This document shows positions 52,619 to 61,106 of a stretch of 64,000 nucleotides of DNA, piece by piece; positions within the stretch are counted from its first letter, which is position 1; each line of letters starts with the position of its first letter. A model generated the notes under the pieces. It saw nothing but the letters and a program-made list of their open reading frames with translations, did not search any database and was not told the DNA's origin. The DNA is taken from positions 62,001-126,000 of the forward strand of contig JAFEDS010000009.1 of NCBI GenBank assembly GCA_018241505.1. The letters are read 5' to 3'. Origin of the DNA: Pseudomonadota bacterium (GTDB lineage: Bacteria; Pseudomonadota; Gammaproteobacteria; Steroidobacterales; Steroidobacteraceae). Position numbers and translations under genes: made by a program.

Positions 52619-54721
52619 ATGACTCCTGAACGTCTGCGGCGCGTAGCGCGGAGACGCCGCGCGCTGTTCTTTGGCCTGACGTTCTTGACGTCCACGTTCC
52701 TCACCGGGTTGATGTGGGACATCCTGCGCGCGAATGGTTTTACGGCCCTGGAGAAAGCGGGGCTGGTGCTGTTCTTTATTCTGATTACCTGGATTACGGG
52801 TGCGTTCTGGACGGCGGCCATCGGCTTCGTGGTTCTGCTGCGAGGCCGTGACAAGGCGGTCGTTCACTCCGATGAGGTGACGGACCACACACTGGTGGGC
52901 CGCACCGCCGTCGTCATGCCCATCTACAACGAAGACACCCAGCGCGTCTTCGCCGGCCTCGATGTCATCTGGTCCTCGCTCAAGGCCGAGCAGCAGCAGG
53001 ACATGTTTGATCTGTTCATTCTGTCCGACACCCGCAAGCCCGAGATCGCCGCCGCCGAGGAAGTGGCCTGGCGCGCCTTTGTGGAACGGCAAGGTGGCAA
53101 GGGACGGATTTTCTATCGCCGCCGCGAGCACAACGTCGGCCGCAAGGCCGGCAACATCGCCGACTTTGTCCGATCGTGGGGGGGCGCGTACGAGTATGCC
53201 GTCGTCCTCGATGCCGACAGCATCATGACCGGCAAGTCGCTGGTGACTCTCGCCGGCCTCATGGACAAACATCCCGAGGCCGGGATCATGCAGGCGCTAC
53301 CGATGCCGGCCGGCCGCGAAACTCTGTTTGCGCGCCTCATTCAGTTCGCGGCCCACCTGAACAGCCCGATGTTGGCAAACGGCCTCGTGTACTGGCAGCT
53401 CGGTGAAGGCAACTACTGGGGGCACAACGCGATTCTGCGCCTGCGGCAGTTCGCGGAATTCTGCGACCTGCCGAAGCTGCCGGGCAAACCGCCTCTCGGC
53501 GGTGAGATCCTCAGTCACGACTTTGTGGAAGCCGCGTTCATGCGCCGGGCCGGGTACCGGGTGTGGCTGGCGGCGGACGTGACAGGAAGCTGGGAGGAAG
53601 TGCCCTCCAACGTCATCGACTACGCGGCGCGCGATCGGCGCTGGGCCCAGGGCAACCTGCAGCACCTCGGCCTTCTGCCCATGCGTGGCCTGCATTGGCT
53701 GAGCCGCATCCATCTGATCACCGGCGTGCTCTCGTATGCCTCCTCACCGATCTGGCTGGCGGTGTTGATGCTGAGCTCCGTCATCGCCTGCATGGAGGCA
53801 CTGCAGGGTTATCAATACTTCGAGCCCGGCACCTATTCGCTGTTCCCGAGCTGGCCGGAGTCGCGTGCCACCGAGATCGTGGCACTGCTGAGCATCACCC
53901 TGACCATCCTGCTCATGCCCAAGGTGCTGGGCATGACATTGGCACTGGTGAATTCGAAGCTGCGGCGTGCCTTCGGCGGTGGTGTCCGGCTGATTGCCAG
54001 CGTGTTGGTCGAGCAGATTTTCAGCACGCTGCTGGCGCCATCGATGATGCTGTTCCACACGACGTTCGTGCTGACGACGCTCATTGGCAAATCGGTTAGC
54101 TGGAATGCGCAGGACCGAGGCGACCGCGGCATCACCTTCCTCGATGCCTTGAATCGTCACAAGTGGCACGTCCTGTTCGGACTCGTCTGGGGCGCCGCCA
54201 TACTCTCCATGGCGCCGCGCTACATCTGGTGGCTGATGCCGATTCTGTCGGGACTGGTTTTGTCAGTGCCGTTGACCATGCTCACCAGCCGCGCCAGTGT
54301 GGGTCGGTGGATGCGGCGCCGGGGATTGCTGCTCACACCGGAGGAAACCAACACACCGGATGAGCTGCTGGCGCTGGAACAGCGGATGGCCGGGGGCGTA
54401 ACCGCCGTGACCGGCCCGATCCAGACGCCGAAAACGAAGATACCGGCTCCGCCCATGGCCGCACCCACGCCGGCCGCGACGTTCGCGCCGGTCATTGTTT
54501 CCTCCGTCGCGACAGCAACGGCGCTCGTGACCACCAAGCCGGGCGAAGCGGCCAATGACAGCATCCACACGCCGCACGATGAGGACATGGTCGGAATCCT
54601 GTCGATTTCCAATCTGCCGGCGCGTGTGCCGTTGCAGATGGAGGCGGCGGTGCCCGTCTACCTGCGACCGCGGGATGCGCTAACGGGGTTGCATCGGTTG
54701 CTGAGTGCCGCGTGGACCTGA
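52619..54721 (+). CDS. opgH: Glucan biosynthesis glucosyltransferase H (inner membrane)
   Basis: The 700-residue OpgH (MdoH) polymerises the beta-1,2 glucan backbone from UDP-glucose while exporting it. Several helices flank a GT2 domain: VVMPIYNED, DADSIMTG (the D-x-D motif), the acceptor Asp region (LGGEILSHDFVEAAFMRR) and DRRWAQGNLQH, the Q-x-x-R-W signature. It starts 4 nt after opgG. The C-terminal ~100 residues are an Ala/Pro/Thr-rich low-complexity tail (TKIPAPPMAAPTPAATFAPV) then a short conserved segment. Bacterial adaptation to low osmolarity, biofilm and stress depend on this pair. Confidence 0.94.
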   Translation: MTPERLRRVARRRRALFFGLTFLTSTFLTGLMWDILRANGFTALEKAGLVLFFILITWITGAFWTAAIGFVVLLRGRDKAVVHSDEVTDHTLVGRTAVVMPIYNEDTQRVFAGLDVIWSSLKAEQQQDMFDLFILSDTRKPEIAAAEEVAWRAFVERQGGKGRIFYRRREHNVGRKAGNIADFVRSWGGAYEYAVVLDADSIMTGKSLVTLAGLMDKHPEAGIMQALPMPAGRETLFARLIQFAAHLNSPMLANGLVYWQLGEGNYWGHNAILRLRQFAEFCDLPKLPGKPPLGGEILSHDFVEAAFMRRAGYRVWLAADVTGSWEEVPSNVIDYAARDRRWAQGNLQHLGLLPMRGLHWLSRIHLITGVLSYASSPIWLAVLMLSSVIACMEALQGYQYFEPGTYSLFPSWPESRATEIVALLSITLTILLMPKVLGMTLALVNSKLRRAFGGGVRLIASVLVEQIFSTLLAPSMMLFHTTFVLTTLIGKSVSWNAQDRGDRGITFLDALNRHKWHVLFGLVWGAAILSMAPRYIWWLMPILSGLVLSVPLTMLTSRASVGRWMRRRGLLLTPEETNTPDELLALEQRMAGGVTAVTGPIQTPKTKIPAPPMAAPTPAATFAPVIVSSVATATALVTTKPGEAANDSIHTPHDEDMVGILSISNLPARVPLQMEAAVPVYLRPRDALTGLHRLLSAAWT

Positions 54722-54751
54722 AAGTCAGCCGGTAGATTCCTTCAGGCTTTA

Positions 54752-54778
54752 AACTTCGCGAAGCTTGGAACTTCGCGA
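54752..54778. repeat. Direct repeat AACTTCGCGA before the M28 peptidase
   Basis: AACTTCGCGA occurs at 54752-54761 and 54769-54778 (17-bp period), each containing the TTCGCGA(A/G) palindrome. It sits 8 nt before the ATG, where it could be an operator or a weak stem-loop. Confidence 0.35.
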
Positions 54779-54785
54779 GGCCCTC

Positions 54786-56468
54786 ATGTCCGTGTCCCGA
54801 TTTCTGAACCTGCTCGCAGGTGTTTGCGGCACGCTCGCGGCAGCCGCCGTGAGCGCTGCAAGCGTCACCGTCTCTCCGGCCCTGGAGCAGGCGGCAAAAA
54901 CCTATCTCACGCGCGATGCCCTCGAGGCTTCGATCCGGTTCCTGGCGGCGGATGCCCTGGAAGGCCGTGGGCCGGGTACCCGCGGCGACCAGCTTGCGCG
55001 GCTGTACCTGGCCACGCAGCTCGAAGGCCTCGGCTACCAGCCTGCCTTTGCCAATGGCCAGTGGCAGCAGCCGTTCGATGTCGTGGGCATCAAGGCACAG
55101 ATGCCGCAGACCTGGAGTTTTCAGGGGCCGCGGGGCCGGGTGGACCTGAAATGGTCCGATGACTACATTGCCTCGAGCGGCCTGCAGAGCGAGCAAGTGA
55201 GTGTCAATGATGCGGAGCTCGTGTTCGTGGGCTACGGCATCCAGGCGCCTGAATACCGGTGGGATGACTTCAAGGGCGCGAACCTGAAAGGCAAGATCCT
55301 GGTGATGCTGAACAACGATCCGGACTGGGATCCGAAGTTGTTCGCGGGCACGCGCCGCTTGTACTACGGACGTTGGGTCTACAAGTACGAAAGCGCCGCG
55401 CGTCAGGGGGCGGCGGGCGCCATCATCATTCATACAACCCCGTCGGCCGGCTACCCGTGGCAGGTTGTACAAAGCTCCTGGGGTGGCGAGCAGTTTGAGT
55501 TACCGGCCGCCGCCGAGCCGCGCGTCCATCTGCGTGGCTGGGCGACTGAGGCGGCCACCCGCAAGTTGTTGGCCGCCGCGGGCCAGGATCTCGACAAGTT
55601 GATGGCGGCCGCCAAGTCGCGGTCTTTCAAACCGGTGCCGCTGGGCATCCGCACATCGGTTGCCTTCAGCAACCGGCTGACACGGGTGCAGACGGCCAAT
55701 GTGGGCGGTGTTTTGCGTGGCTCGGATCCGAAGCTTTCAGACGAGGTTGTCATCTATTCCGCGCATCATGATCACTTCGGGATCGGCGAGCCGGATTCAA
55801 CCGGCGATCGTGTCTATCACGGCGCGCAGGACAACGCATCCGGGTGTTCGCAGGTGCTGGCGATGGCCCGCGCGTTTGCCTCGCTTGCGGAGCGGCCACG
55901 GCGTTCCATCCTGATACTGTTTGTGGGCGGTGAGGAACGGAACCTGCTGGGCTCGATGTACTACGCGCTGCATCCAACTTTCCCCGCCGGCAAGATGGCC
56001 GGCAACGTCAACTACGACGGCGGCAATATCTTCGGCCGCACCCGTGATGTGACGCTGGTGAGCGCCGGCAAATCTTCGATAGACCGGATTGCCGAAGGGC
56101 TCGCACAGCGCCAGGGGCGCGTGGTCAAACCCGATCAGTTTCCGGATCGCGGCTATTACTACCGCTCGGATCAATTCGCTTTTGCGAAAATCGGCGTTCC
56201 AGCGCTGTACTTCGAGGCCGGCACGGATTTCATCGGCCGGCCGGCGGGCTGGGGCAAGCAGAAGCTGCAAGAGTGGGAGGACAAGCAATATCACCAGCCC
56301 AGTGACAAACTGGATGGTAGTTGGAATTTCGATGGCATGATCGAGGATGCGCAGCTCGGACTGTTCTCCGGCTGGATCATTGCGCAGGCGGATGCCATGC
56401 AGAGCTGGAACCCAGGCGATGAGTTCGAGGCCGCGCGCCAAGCGGCACTAGCGGAGGTTGCGAAATGA
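54786..56468 (+). CDS. M28-family metallopeptidase with PA domain
   Basis: This 560-residue exported aminopeptidase-type enzyme has a signal peptide (ends near SAASVTV), a PA-like insert (FVGYGIQAPEYRWDDFKG, VYKYESAARQGAAGAIIIH) and the M28 zinc sites: HHDHFGIGE, DNASGCSQ, FVGGEERNLLG and the C-terminal HQPSD. GAGG precedes ATG 54786; the upstream seven codons of the longer frame are unlikely. It probably degrades peptides in the periplasm. Confidence 0.92.
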   Translation: MSVSRFLNLLAGVCGTLAAAAVSAASVTVSPALEQAAKTYLTRDALEASIRFLAADALEGRGPGTRGDQLARLYLATQLEGLGYQPAFANGQWQQPFDVVGIKAQMPQTWSFQGPRGRVDLKWSDDYIASSGLQSEQVSVNDAELVFVGYGIQAPEYRWDDFKGANLKGKILVMLNNDPDWDPKLFAGTRRLYYGRWVYKYESAARQGAAGAIIIHTTPSAGYPWQVVQSSWGGEQFELPAAAEPRVHLRGWATEAATRKLLAAAGQDLDKLMAAAKSRSFKPVPLGIRTSVAFSNRLTRVQTANVGGVLRGSDPKLSDEVVIYSAHHDHFGIGEPDSTGDRVYHGAQDNASGCSQVLAMARAFASLAERPRRSILILFVGGEERNLLGSMYYALHPTFPAGKMAGNVNYDGGNIFGRTRDVTLVSAGKSSIDRIAEGLAQRQGRVVKPDQFPDRGYYYRSDQFAFAKIGVPALYFEAGTDFIGRPAGWGKQKLQEWEDKQYHQPSDKLDGSWNFDGMIEDAQLGLFSGWIIAQADAMQSWNPGDEFEAARQAALAEVAK

Positions 56469-57349
56469 CTCAGGGACAATGTTTGTGCGGCACCGTCCGC
56501 TACGAAGTGTCGGGGCCGTTCGGGTCAATGACTCATTGCCATTGCTCGATGTGCCGTAAACATCACGGTGCCCCGTTTGCAACGTACGTGAGTGCGCCGC
56601 TGGGCGCCTTTCGTTGGATTTGCGGCGAGGATGCCGTTGCGCAGTTCAAAACAGAGTCGGGTGGCATGCGCTCCTTCTGCAATCACTGCGGGTCGGTAAC
56701 GCCGATTTTCGAACACGAGCGGGGCATGGTGTTCATTCCGGCGGGCAACCTGGATGGCGAGCTGGGAATCAAACCTCAGCGCCACATTTTCGTGGGCTCG
56801 AAGGCGCCGTGGTACGAGATCAGGGACGCGCTGCCGCAACATGAAGAGTGGCCACCCGGGTGGGACATGAAGGTTACTGAGCGTCCCGCGGTCGTGCCCA
56901 AGGAAGGGGTGGCACAGGGTAGCTGCCTGTGCGGTGAGGTGGCTTACGAGGTTGAGGGTAAGCCTGACCTGTTCATGCTTTGCCACTGTTCGCGCTGCCG
57001 CCGCGGGCGCAGTGCCGGCCACGGGGCCAACATGTTCTTCCAGCCCGCGAAGTTCCGGTGGATTCGGGGCGAGTCGCTGGTGAAGCACTACAAGGTTCCC
57101 GAGGCGCAGCGCTTCACCGTGAGTTTCTGCTCAAAATGCGGAAGCGGGGTGCCGCGTCACGGGGCGGGCCTCCCGGTGGCGCTCGTACCGGCGGCGACGC
57201 TGGATACTCCCATTGATGCGAAACCGATGGCGCGGATTTTTGTGGCTTCGAAGGCGCCTTGGTTGGACTTGTACGATGACGTGCCGCGATACGATGAGCT
57301 GCCACCGCCGGAGGTGATGGCGGCGGCGAGGCCGACGCCGCCACGATGA
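56465..57349 (+). CDS. Tandem GFA-domain protein
   Basis: The 294 residues contain two complete GFA/CENP-V domains in sequence: CLCGTVRYEV ... HCHCSMCRKHHG ... FCNHCGS (1-120) and CLCGEVAYEVEG ... LCHCSRCRRGRS ... FCSKCGSG (about 150-270). GFA domains bind zinc through these Cys clusters and are named after glutathione-dependent formaldehyde-activating enzyme, although that activity is disputed. Most bacterial members have a single domain. The ATG overlaps the M28 stop. A role in removing formaldehyde, of interest near xoxF, is only a suggestion. Confidence 0.87.
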   Translation: MTQGQCLCGTVRYEVSGPFGSMTHCHCSMCRKHHGAPFATYVSAPLGAFRWICGEDAVAQFKTESGGMRSFCNHCGSVTPIFEHERGMVFIPAGNLDGELGIKPQRHIFVGSKAPWYEIRDALPQHEEWPPGWDMKVTERPAVVPKEGVAQGSCLCGEVAYEVEGKPDLFMLCHCSRCRRGRSAGHGANMFFQPAKFRWIRGESLVKHYKVPEAQRFTVSFCSKCGSGVPRHGAGLPVALVPAATLDTPIDAKPMARIFVASKAPWLDLYDDVPRYDELPPPEVMAAARPTPPR

Positions 57350-57353
57350 TGTG

Positions 57354-58571
57354 TCAGCCGCGCGGCGTGCCGGCGGTTGCGTTGGCGACGGGGGTCGGTT
57401 TGGCCAGCGGCGTTTGGCGAGCTGCCGGCGCTGTTTGCGCGGCGGCGGGTGTTGCTTTCGCCGTCGGCGCAACAGGTGTTGATCCAGCCTGTGCGGACGG
57501 CGCAGTGGCGGCGGGAACCGCCGGTGTTGCAGTCGTCGGTGCCGGTGTCGCAATCGCCTGAGGTGCCGCGGCAGGCTCAGCGGAAGTCGGTGCGGCAGGC
57601 GGCGTGTCTGTCGACGCCATGTCCGTCGCGAGCGCCGCCTGTTCCGCCTGCTTCGTCATCACGACAATGCTGATGCGCCGGTTGATGGGGCTCTGCGGCT
57701 CCTTCTTGTCAAACAAGACCGAGGACGATAGTCCCACAACACGTGAGATCTTCTCATCCGGCAAACCACCGGCTGTCAATGCCCGCCGCGCCGCATTCGC
57801 GCGGTCCGCCGACAACTCCCAGTTGGTATAACCGTTGTTGCTCGGGTACGGGCGCACGTCAGTGTGACCGGTCAGGCTGATGCGATTCGGTACCGAATCC
57901 AGGTAAGGGGCTAGCTCGCGCAGAATCGCAGTCGTGTAATCGCGCAGGTGCGCGCTGCCGACATCAAACATCGGACGGTTCTGGGCGTCCACGATCTGGA
58001 TACGCACGCCCTCGGGCGTGATATCCAACAGCAACTGGTCCTTGAACGGCTCGAGCGCCTGGCTCTTGTCGACCGCCTGTTTCAATTCCGACCACAACGA
58101 CTCGAGCGCCTTGTGCTCGGCCTCTTTCTGGGCGGTGGCGAGATCTTCCGGATTGAGGGTGTGATCCGGCGTTTTTATCTTCGACGCGCCATCCTGGCTC
58201 GCATCATTGCGCGACAGAATCGGCGCCGCGGTGCCGCCAATGTCCTTCTGCTTCGTGACCGCCGGCCGCATGGCATCCAACCCGCCGCGCAGGTTGATCG
58301 GGCTCGTGCTGGCGCCGCCAGGGCCCATCTGTCCGGGTGCGGGCTTCGCGCTCTTGCCGGGCTCCATGCTGGGGTTCTTGAAGTAGTCGAAGATCGCCGC
58401 GCGTTGGTCCTTGGTCACCGCGGTCACGAGCCACATCACCATGAAGAAGGCCATCATCGCGGTCACGAAGTCCGCGTACGCCACTTTCCACGCGCCGCCG
58501 TGGTGACCGTGACCGCCCTTCTTCTTTTTCTTGACAATGATGATCGGGCGTTCGTTGCCTTTGGCAGCCAT
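57354..58571 (-). CDS. motB: Flagellar motor stator protein MotB
   Basis: MotB anchors the stator to peptidoglycan. The 405 residues have the cytoplasmic basic N-terminus (VKKKKKGGHGHHGG), a single transmembrane helix with the proton-carrying Asp (YADFVTAMMAFFMVMWLVTAV), a plug and linker, and the OmpA-type domain (LTGHTDVRPYPSNNGYTNWELSADRANAARRAL). The last ~90 residues are a low-complexity Ala/Pro/Thr tail not needed for function in standard MotB. It starts 14 nt after motA and converges on the GFA gene. Confidence 0.95.
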   Translation of the reverse strand: MAAKGNERPIIIVKKKKKGGHGHHGGAWKVAYADFVTAMMAFFMVMWLVTAVTKDQRAAIFDYFKNPSMEPGKSAKPAPGQMGPGGASTSPINLRGGLDAMRPAVTKQKDIGGTAAPILSRNDASQDGASKIKTPDHTLNPEDLATAQKEAEHKALESLWSELKQAVDKSQALEPFKDQLLLDITPEGVRIQIVDAQNRPMFDVGSAHLRDYTTAILRELAPYLDSVPNRISLTGHTDVRPYPSNNGYTNWELSADRANAARRALTAGGLPDEKISRVVGLSSSVLFDKKEPQSPINRRISIVVMTKQAEQAALATDMASTDTPPAAPTSAEPAAAPQAIATPAPTTATPAVPAATAPSAQAGSTPVAPTAKATPAAAQTAPAARQTPLAKPTPVANATAGTPRG

Positions 58572-58585
58572 GAGCCGATGTGTCC

Positions 58586-59455
58586 TTAGGCCGCGGCCTT
58601 GGCCTTGCCCTTCAGCTCGGCTTCGAGGTCGCCGAATGAGGGACGCAGGTCAGAGGCCAGCAGCTTGCGTGAGAACTCGATGGCCACCGCCGGAACATAA
58701 CCGCGCACGGTGGCGACGAGTGCCATCTTCACAACTTCAAACGCCTTGCTCTCTTCCGCGGCGTGATGCTCCATCGCCGCCGCAATGGGACCGATGAAAC
58801 CATACGAGACGAGAATTCCGAGGAAGGTACCGACGAGCGCCGCGCCGACCTTGTGACCGATCGTGGCGGTATCCGCGCCTTCGAGCGCAGCCATGGTATT
58901 CACAATACCCAGCACCGCGGCGACGATGCCGAAACCGGGCAGGGCGTCCGCTACTTTCTGCACCGCGGAAGCGGGCCGGTGGGCTTCCTCGTGGTGTGTT
59001 TCCAACTCCTGCTCCAGCAGGCTTTCCAACTCGTGCGGATCGAGGCTGCCGCCCACCATCAGCCGCAGGCAATCGCGGATGAAATCCATGAGGTGATGGT
59101 CGGCCACGATCTTCGGGTAATTCTTGAACAGCGCACCGCCGTCCGGCGCCTCGAGCGAGCCCTCGATGGCCATGAGGCCTTCCTTGCGGATCTTGACCAG
59201 GATGTCATACAAACATTTGAGGAGCTGAACGTAGTCGTCGCGCTTGTAGCGCGGACCCTTGACGAAGCCGATGGCGCCGGTGAACGCGGCCTTGGACACC
59301 TTGGGTGGGTTGCTCGTCATGAATGCGCCGAGTGCGGCGCCCACGATGATGAGAACTTCGGTGGGATGCCAGAGCGCGAGCACGTGGCCGCCTTCGAGCA
59401 CGAAACCGCCAATCACGCATCCCACGACAACAATCGAACCAATGACTTGAATCAC
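58586..59455 (-). CDS. motA: Flagellar motor stator protein MotA
   Basis: The 289-residue stator has four transmembrane helices, a cytoplasmic loop with charged residues for FliG contact (RKEGLMAIE, ELETHHEEAHRPAS), and the conserved ALPGFGIVAAVLGIVNTM helix. The start is GTG 59455: an in-frame TAG lies six codons upstream, so no ATG alternative exists. A sigma-28 promoter is at 59518-59544. No other flagellar genes are nearby, so motAB is a separate class III transcription unit. Confidence 0.95.
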   Translation of the reverse strand: MIQVIGSIVVVGCVIGGFVLEGGHVLALWHPTEVLIIVGAALGAFMTSNPPKVSKAAFTGAIGFVKGPRYKRDDYVQLLKCLYDILVKIRKEGLMAIEGSLEAPDGGALFKNYPKIVADHHLMDFIRDCLRLMVGGSLDPHELESLLEQELETHHEEAHRPASAVQKVADALPGFGIVAAVLGIVNTMAALEGADTATIGHKVGAALVGTFLGILVSYGFIGPIAAAMEHHAAEESKAFEVVKMALVATVRGYVPAVAIEFSRKLLASDLRPSFGDLEAELKGKAKAAA

Positions 59456-59877
59456 GAGGTGGCCGCACCGCTAATGTTTAAGAGCTTCAGCGCACAATCC
59501 TGTGTGCATCGGCTCCAATATCGGCGGATGTCCGTCCACCTTTACCTCTGAATTGCCGCTCGTTGAGGCCTTCGAGGATGATGGCGGCGACAGATTGCCG
59601 GAGTCGTGATGCAACTCTCAGGGCACGAGCAGCAGGCACCGCGACCGCGGTGCGAATTGCGGAATTGCGCGACGTAGCCGACGTTGCAGTGCAGCAATGC
59701 GACGCACCTCCCGTGGGCGCTACGGCCTTGGAACGCACCGACCTCGCGCTGCCGCGGGCTCTGGGCCCACGGAATGGCAATGGAGTCGATGACTGCCGTG
59801 GTTTCCTGCCCGGCCTGGTCGCGACCCGCTAAACTCGCCGTCCCCCCGCGCAATGGGCGCGGCGACGGAGAGAGCTA
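59456..59877. other. Intergenic region between motA and the aminotransferase
   Basis: About 420 nt. The left part holds the motA sigma-28 promoter and leader. From about 59560 to 59830 the DNA is GC-rich and open in several frames (for example TTG 59563-59832) but none resembles a known protein. A CTAAACTC box at 59828-59835 could be the -10 of the aminotransferase. GGAGAG at 59869-59874 is its Shine-Dalgarno. Confidence 0.4.
59518..59544 (-). promoter_or_regulatory. Sigma-28 (FliA) promoter of motAB
   Basis: On the minus strand TAAA (59544-59541), 15 nt, then GCCGATAT (59525-59518): TAAA-N15-GCCGATAA with one mismatch in the last position. This is the canonical FliA promoter, with the start near 59511 and a leader of about 55 nt before the motA GTG. 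Confidence 0.85.
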
Positions 59878-61074
59878 ATGCTGGAGCGTCTGGAACGCCT
59901 TCCCACCGATCCAATTCTCGGCCTGATGGGCCTGTATCGCGCCGATACAGATCCGCGGAAAGTCGACCTGGGTGTGGGGGTGTACCGCAACGATCTGGGT
60001 GAAACGCCGATCCTGGGGGCTGTGCGTCGCGCTGAGCAGGTGGTTCTCAGCCGCCAGGCCACCAAGTCATATGTTGCCCCGGCGGGCAATGCCGGCTTCA
60101 ACCAGGCGATGGCCAAGCTCGTATTGGGCGACGGCCATCCCGCGCTCGTCGCGGATCGGGTTCGCTCCATTCAGGCGCCTGGCGGATGCGGCGCATTGCG
60201 GTTGGGGGCCGAGGTCTTTCGCGCGGCTCAGCCCGATACGGTTGTTCACGTGAGCACACCGACTTGGGCAAACCACATCCCGCTGCTGTCCGGTTGCGGT
60301 CTGAAGCTCGAACGCTACCCCTACTACGATGCTGCCAGTGGCGGCGTGAAGTTCGATGAGATGTTGGGGACGTTGGATCGTCTGCCGGCGCGCTCCGTGG
60401 TGCTTTTGCACGCCTCCTGTCACAACCCCACGGGCGCAGATCTGAGCGAGGCTCAATGGCGCGAGCTGTTGGGAGTGTTCAAGCGGCGCTCGCTGGCACC
60501 GTTCATTGATATCGCCTATCAGGGCCTGGGCAGCGGAGTTGCCGAGGACGCGTACGGTATCCGGCTGTTCTGCGCCGAGTTGCCGGAAGTCGCGGTCGCC
60601 ATGTCGTGCTCGAAGAATTTCGGCCTGTATCGCGAACGTACGGGTTGCCTGCACATCATCAGCGAGTCGCCGACGGCAGGTGATGCGGTCCTCAGTCATC
60701 TCGTGCGAATTGCGCGCAGCATCTATTCGATGCCGCCCGATCACGGCGCCGCCATTGTCAATGAAATCCTGACCGACGCCACTTTCCGCGAGGAGTGGTC
60801 CGAGGAGCTGGGTGCCATGCGCAAGCGGATTGCGGGTTTGCGGGCAGAGGCGGTGAAGCAGTTGGCGAAGGCGTGTCCGCAGCGCGATTTTGGATTCATT
60901 GCCAGACAACAGGGCATGTTCTCATTCCTCGGCGTGACCACGCCGCAGGTCCATGCGTTGCGCGAGCAGCATCATGTCTACATGACCGATGACAGCCGCA
61001 TGAATGTCGCCGGATTGCGCGCGGATAACATCGAGTATTTTGCCAAGGCGGTTGCCCAGGTTCTGCGAACCTGA
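59878..61074 (+). CDS. Aromatic/aspartate-type aminotransferase (class I)
   Basis: The 398-residue fold-I PLP enzyme has the family's N-terminal LTDPILGLMGLYRADTDPRKVDLGVGVYR-like block, HASCHNPTGADLS, the FIDIAYQG segment with the PLP-binding Asp and Tyr, SCSKNFGLYRER with the PLP lysine, and the C-terminal GMFSFLG and RMNVAGL. This pattern fits TyrB/AspC aminotransferases, which interconvert aspartate or aromatic amino acids with 2-oxoglutarate; sequence alone does not separate them. Preceded by GGAGAG. Confidence 0.93.
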   Translation: MLERLERLPTDPILGLMGLYRADTDPRKVDLGVGVYRNDLGETPILGAVRRAEQVVLSRQATKSYVAPAGNAGFNQAMAKLVLGDGHPALVADRVRSIQAPGGCGALRLGAEVFRAAQPDTVVHVSTPTWANHIPLLSGCGLKLERYPYYDAASGGVKFDEMLGTLDRLPARSVVLLHASCHNPTGADLSEAQWRELLGVFKRRSLAPFIDIAYQGLGSGVAEDAYGIRLFCAELPEVAVAMSCSKNFGLYRERTGCLHIISESPTAGDAVLSHLVRIARSIYSMPPDHGAAIVNEILTDATFREEWSEELGAMRKRIAGLRAEAVKQLAKACPQRDFGFIARQQGMFSFLGVTTPQVHALREQHHVYMTDDSRMNVAGLRADNIEYFAKAVAQVLRT

Positions 61075-61106
61075 TCAGCGGCGGGCTCGCGAACTCGAGG
61101 GGGTAC

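Noticed and set aside
51866..53272. 468-residue minus-strand frame
   Set aside because: Antisense across opgG and opgH, both with strong motifs.
56465..57349. GFA protein as a complete formaldehyde-oxidation step for XoxF
   Set aside because: GFA enzymatic activity is uncertain, the gene is about 12 kb from xoxF and is coupled to an M28 peptidase, so functional linkage is not supported.
59563..59832. 89-residue frame starting at TTG before the aminotransferase
   Set aside because: No Shine-Dalgarno sequence, no family resemblance and the same stretch is open in other frames.
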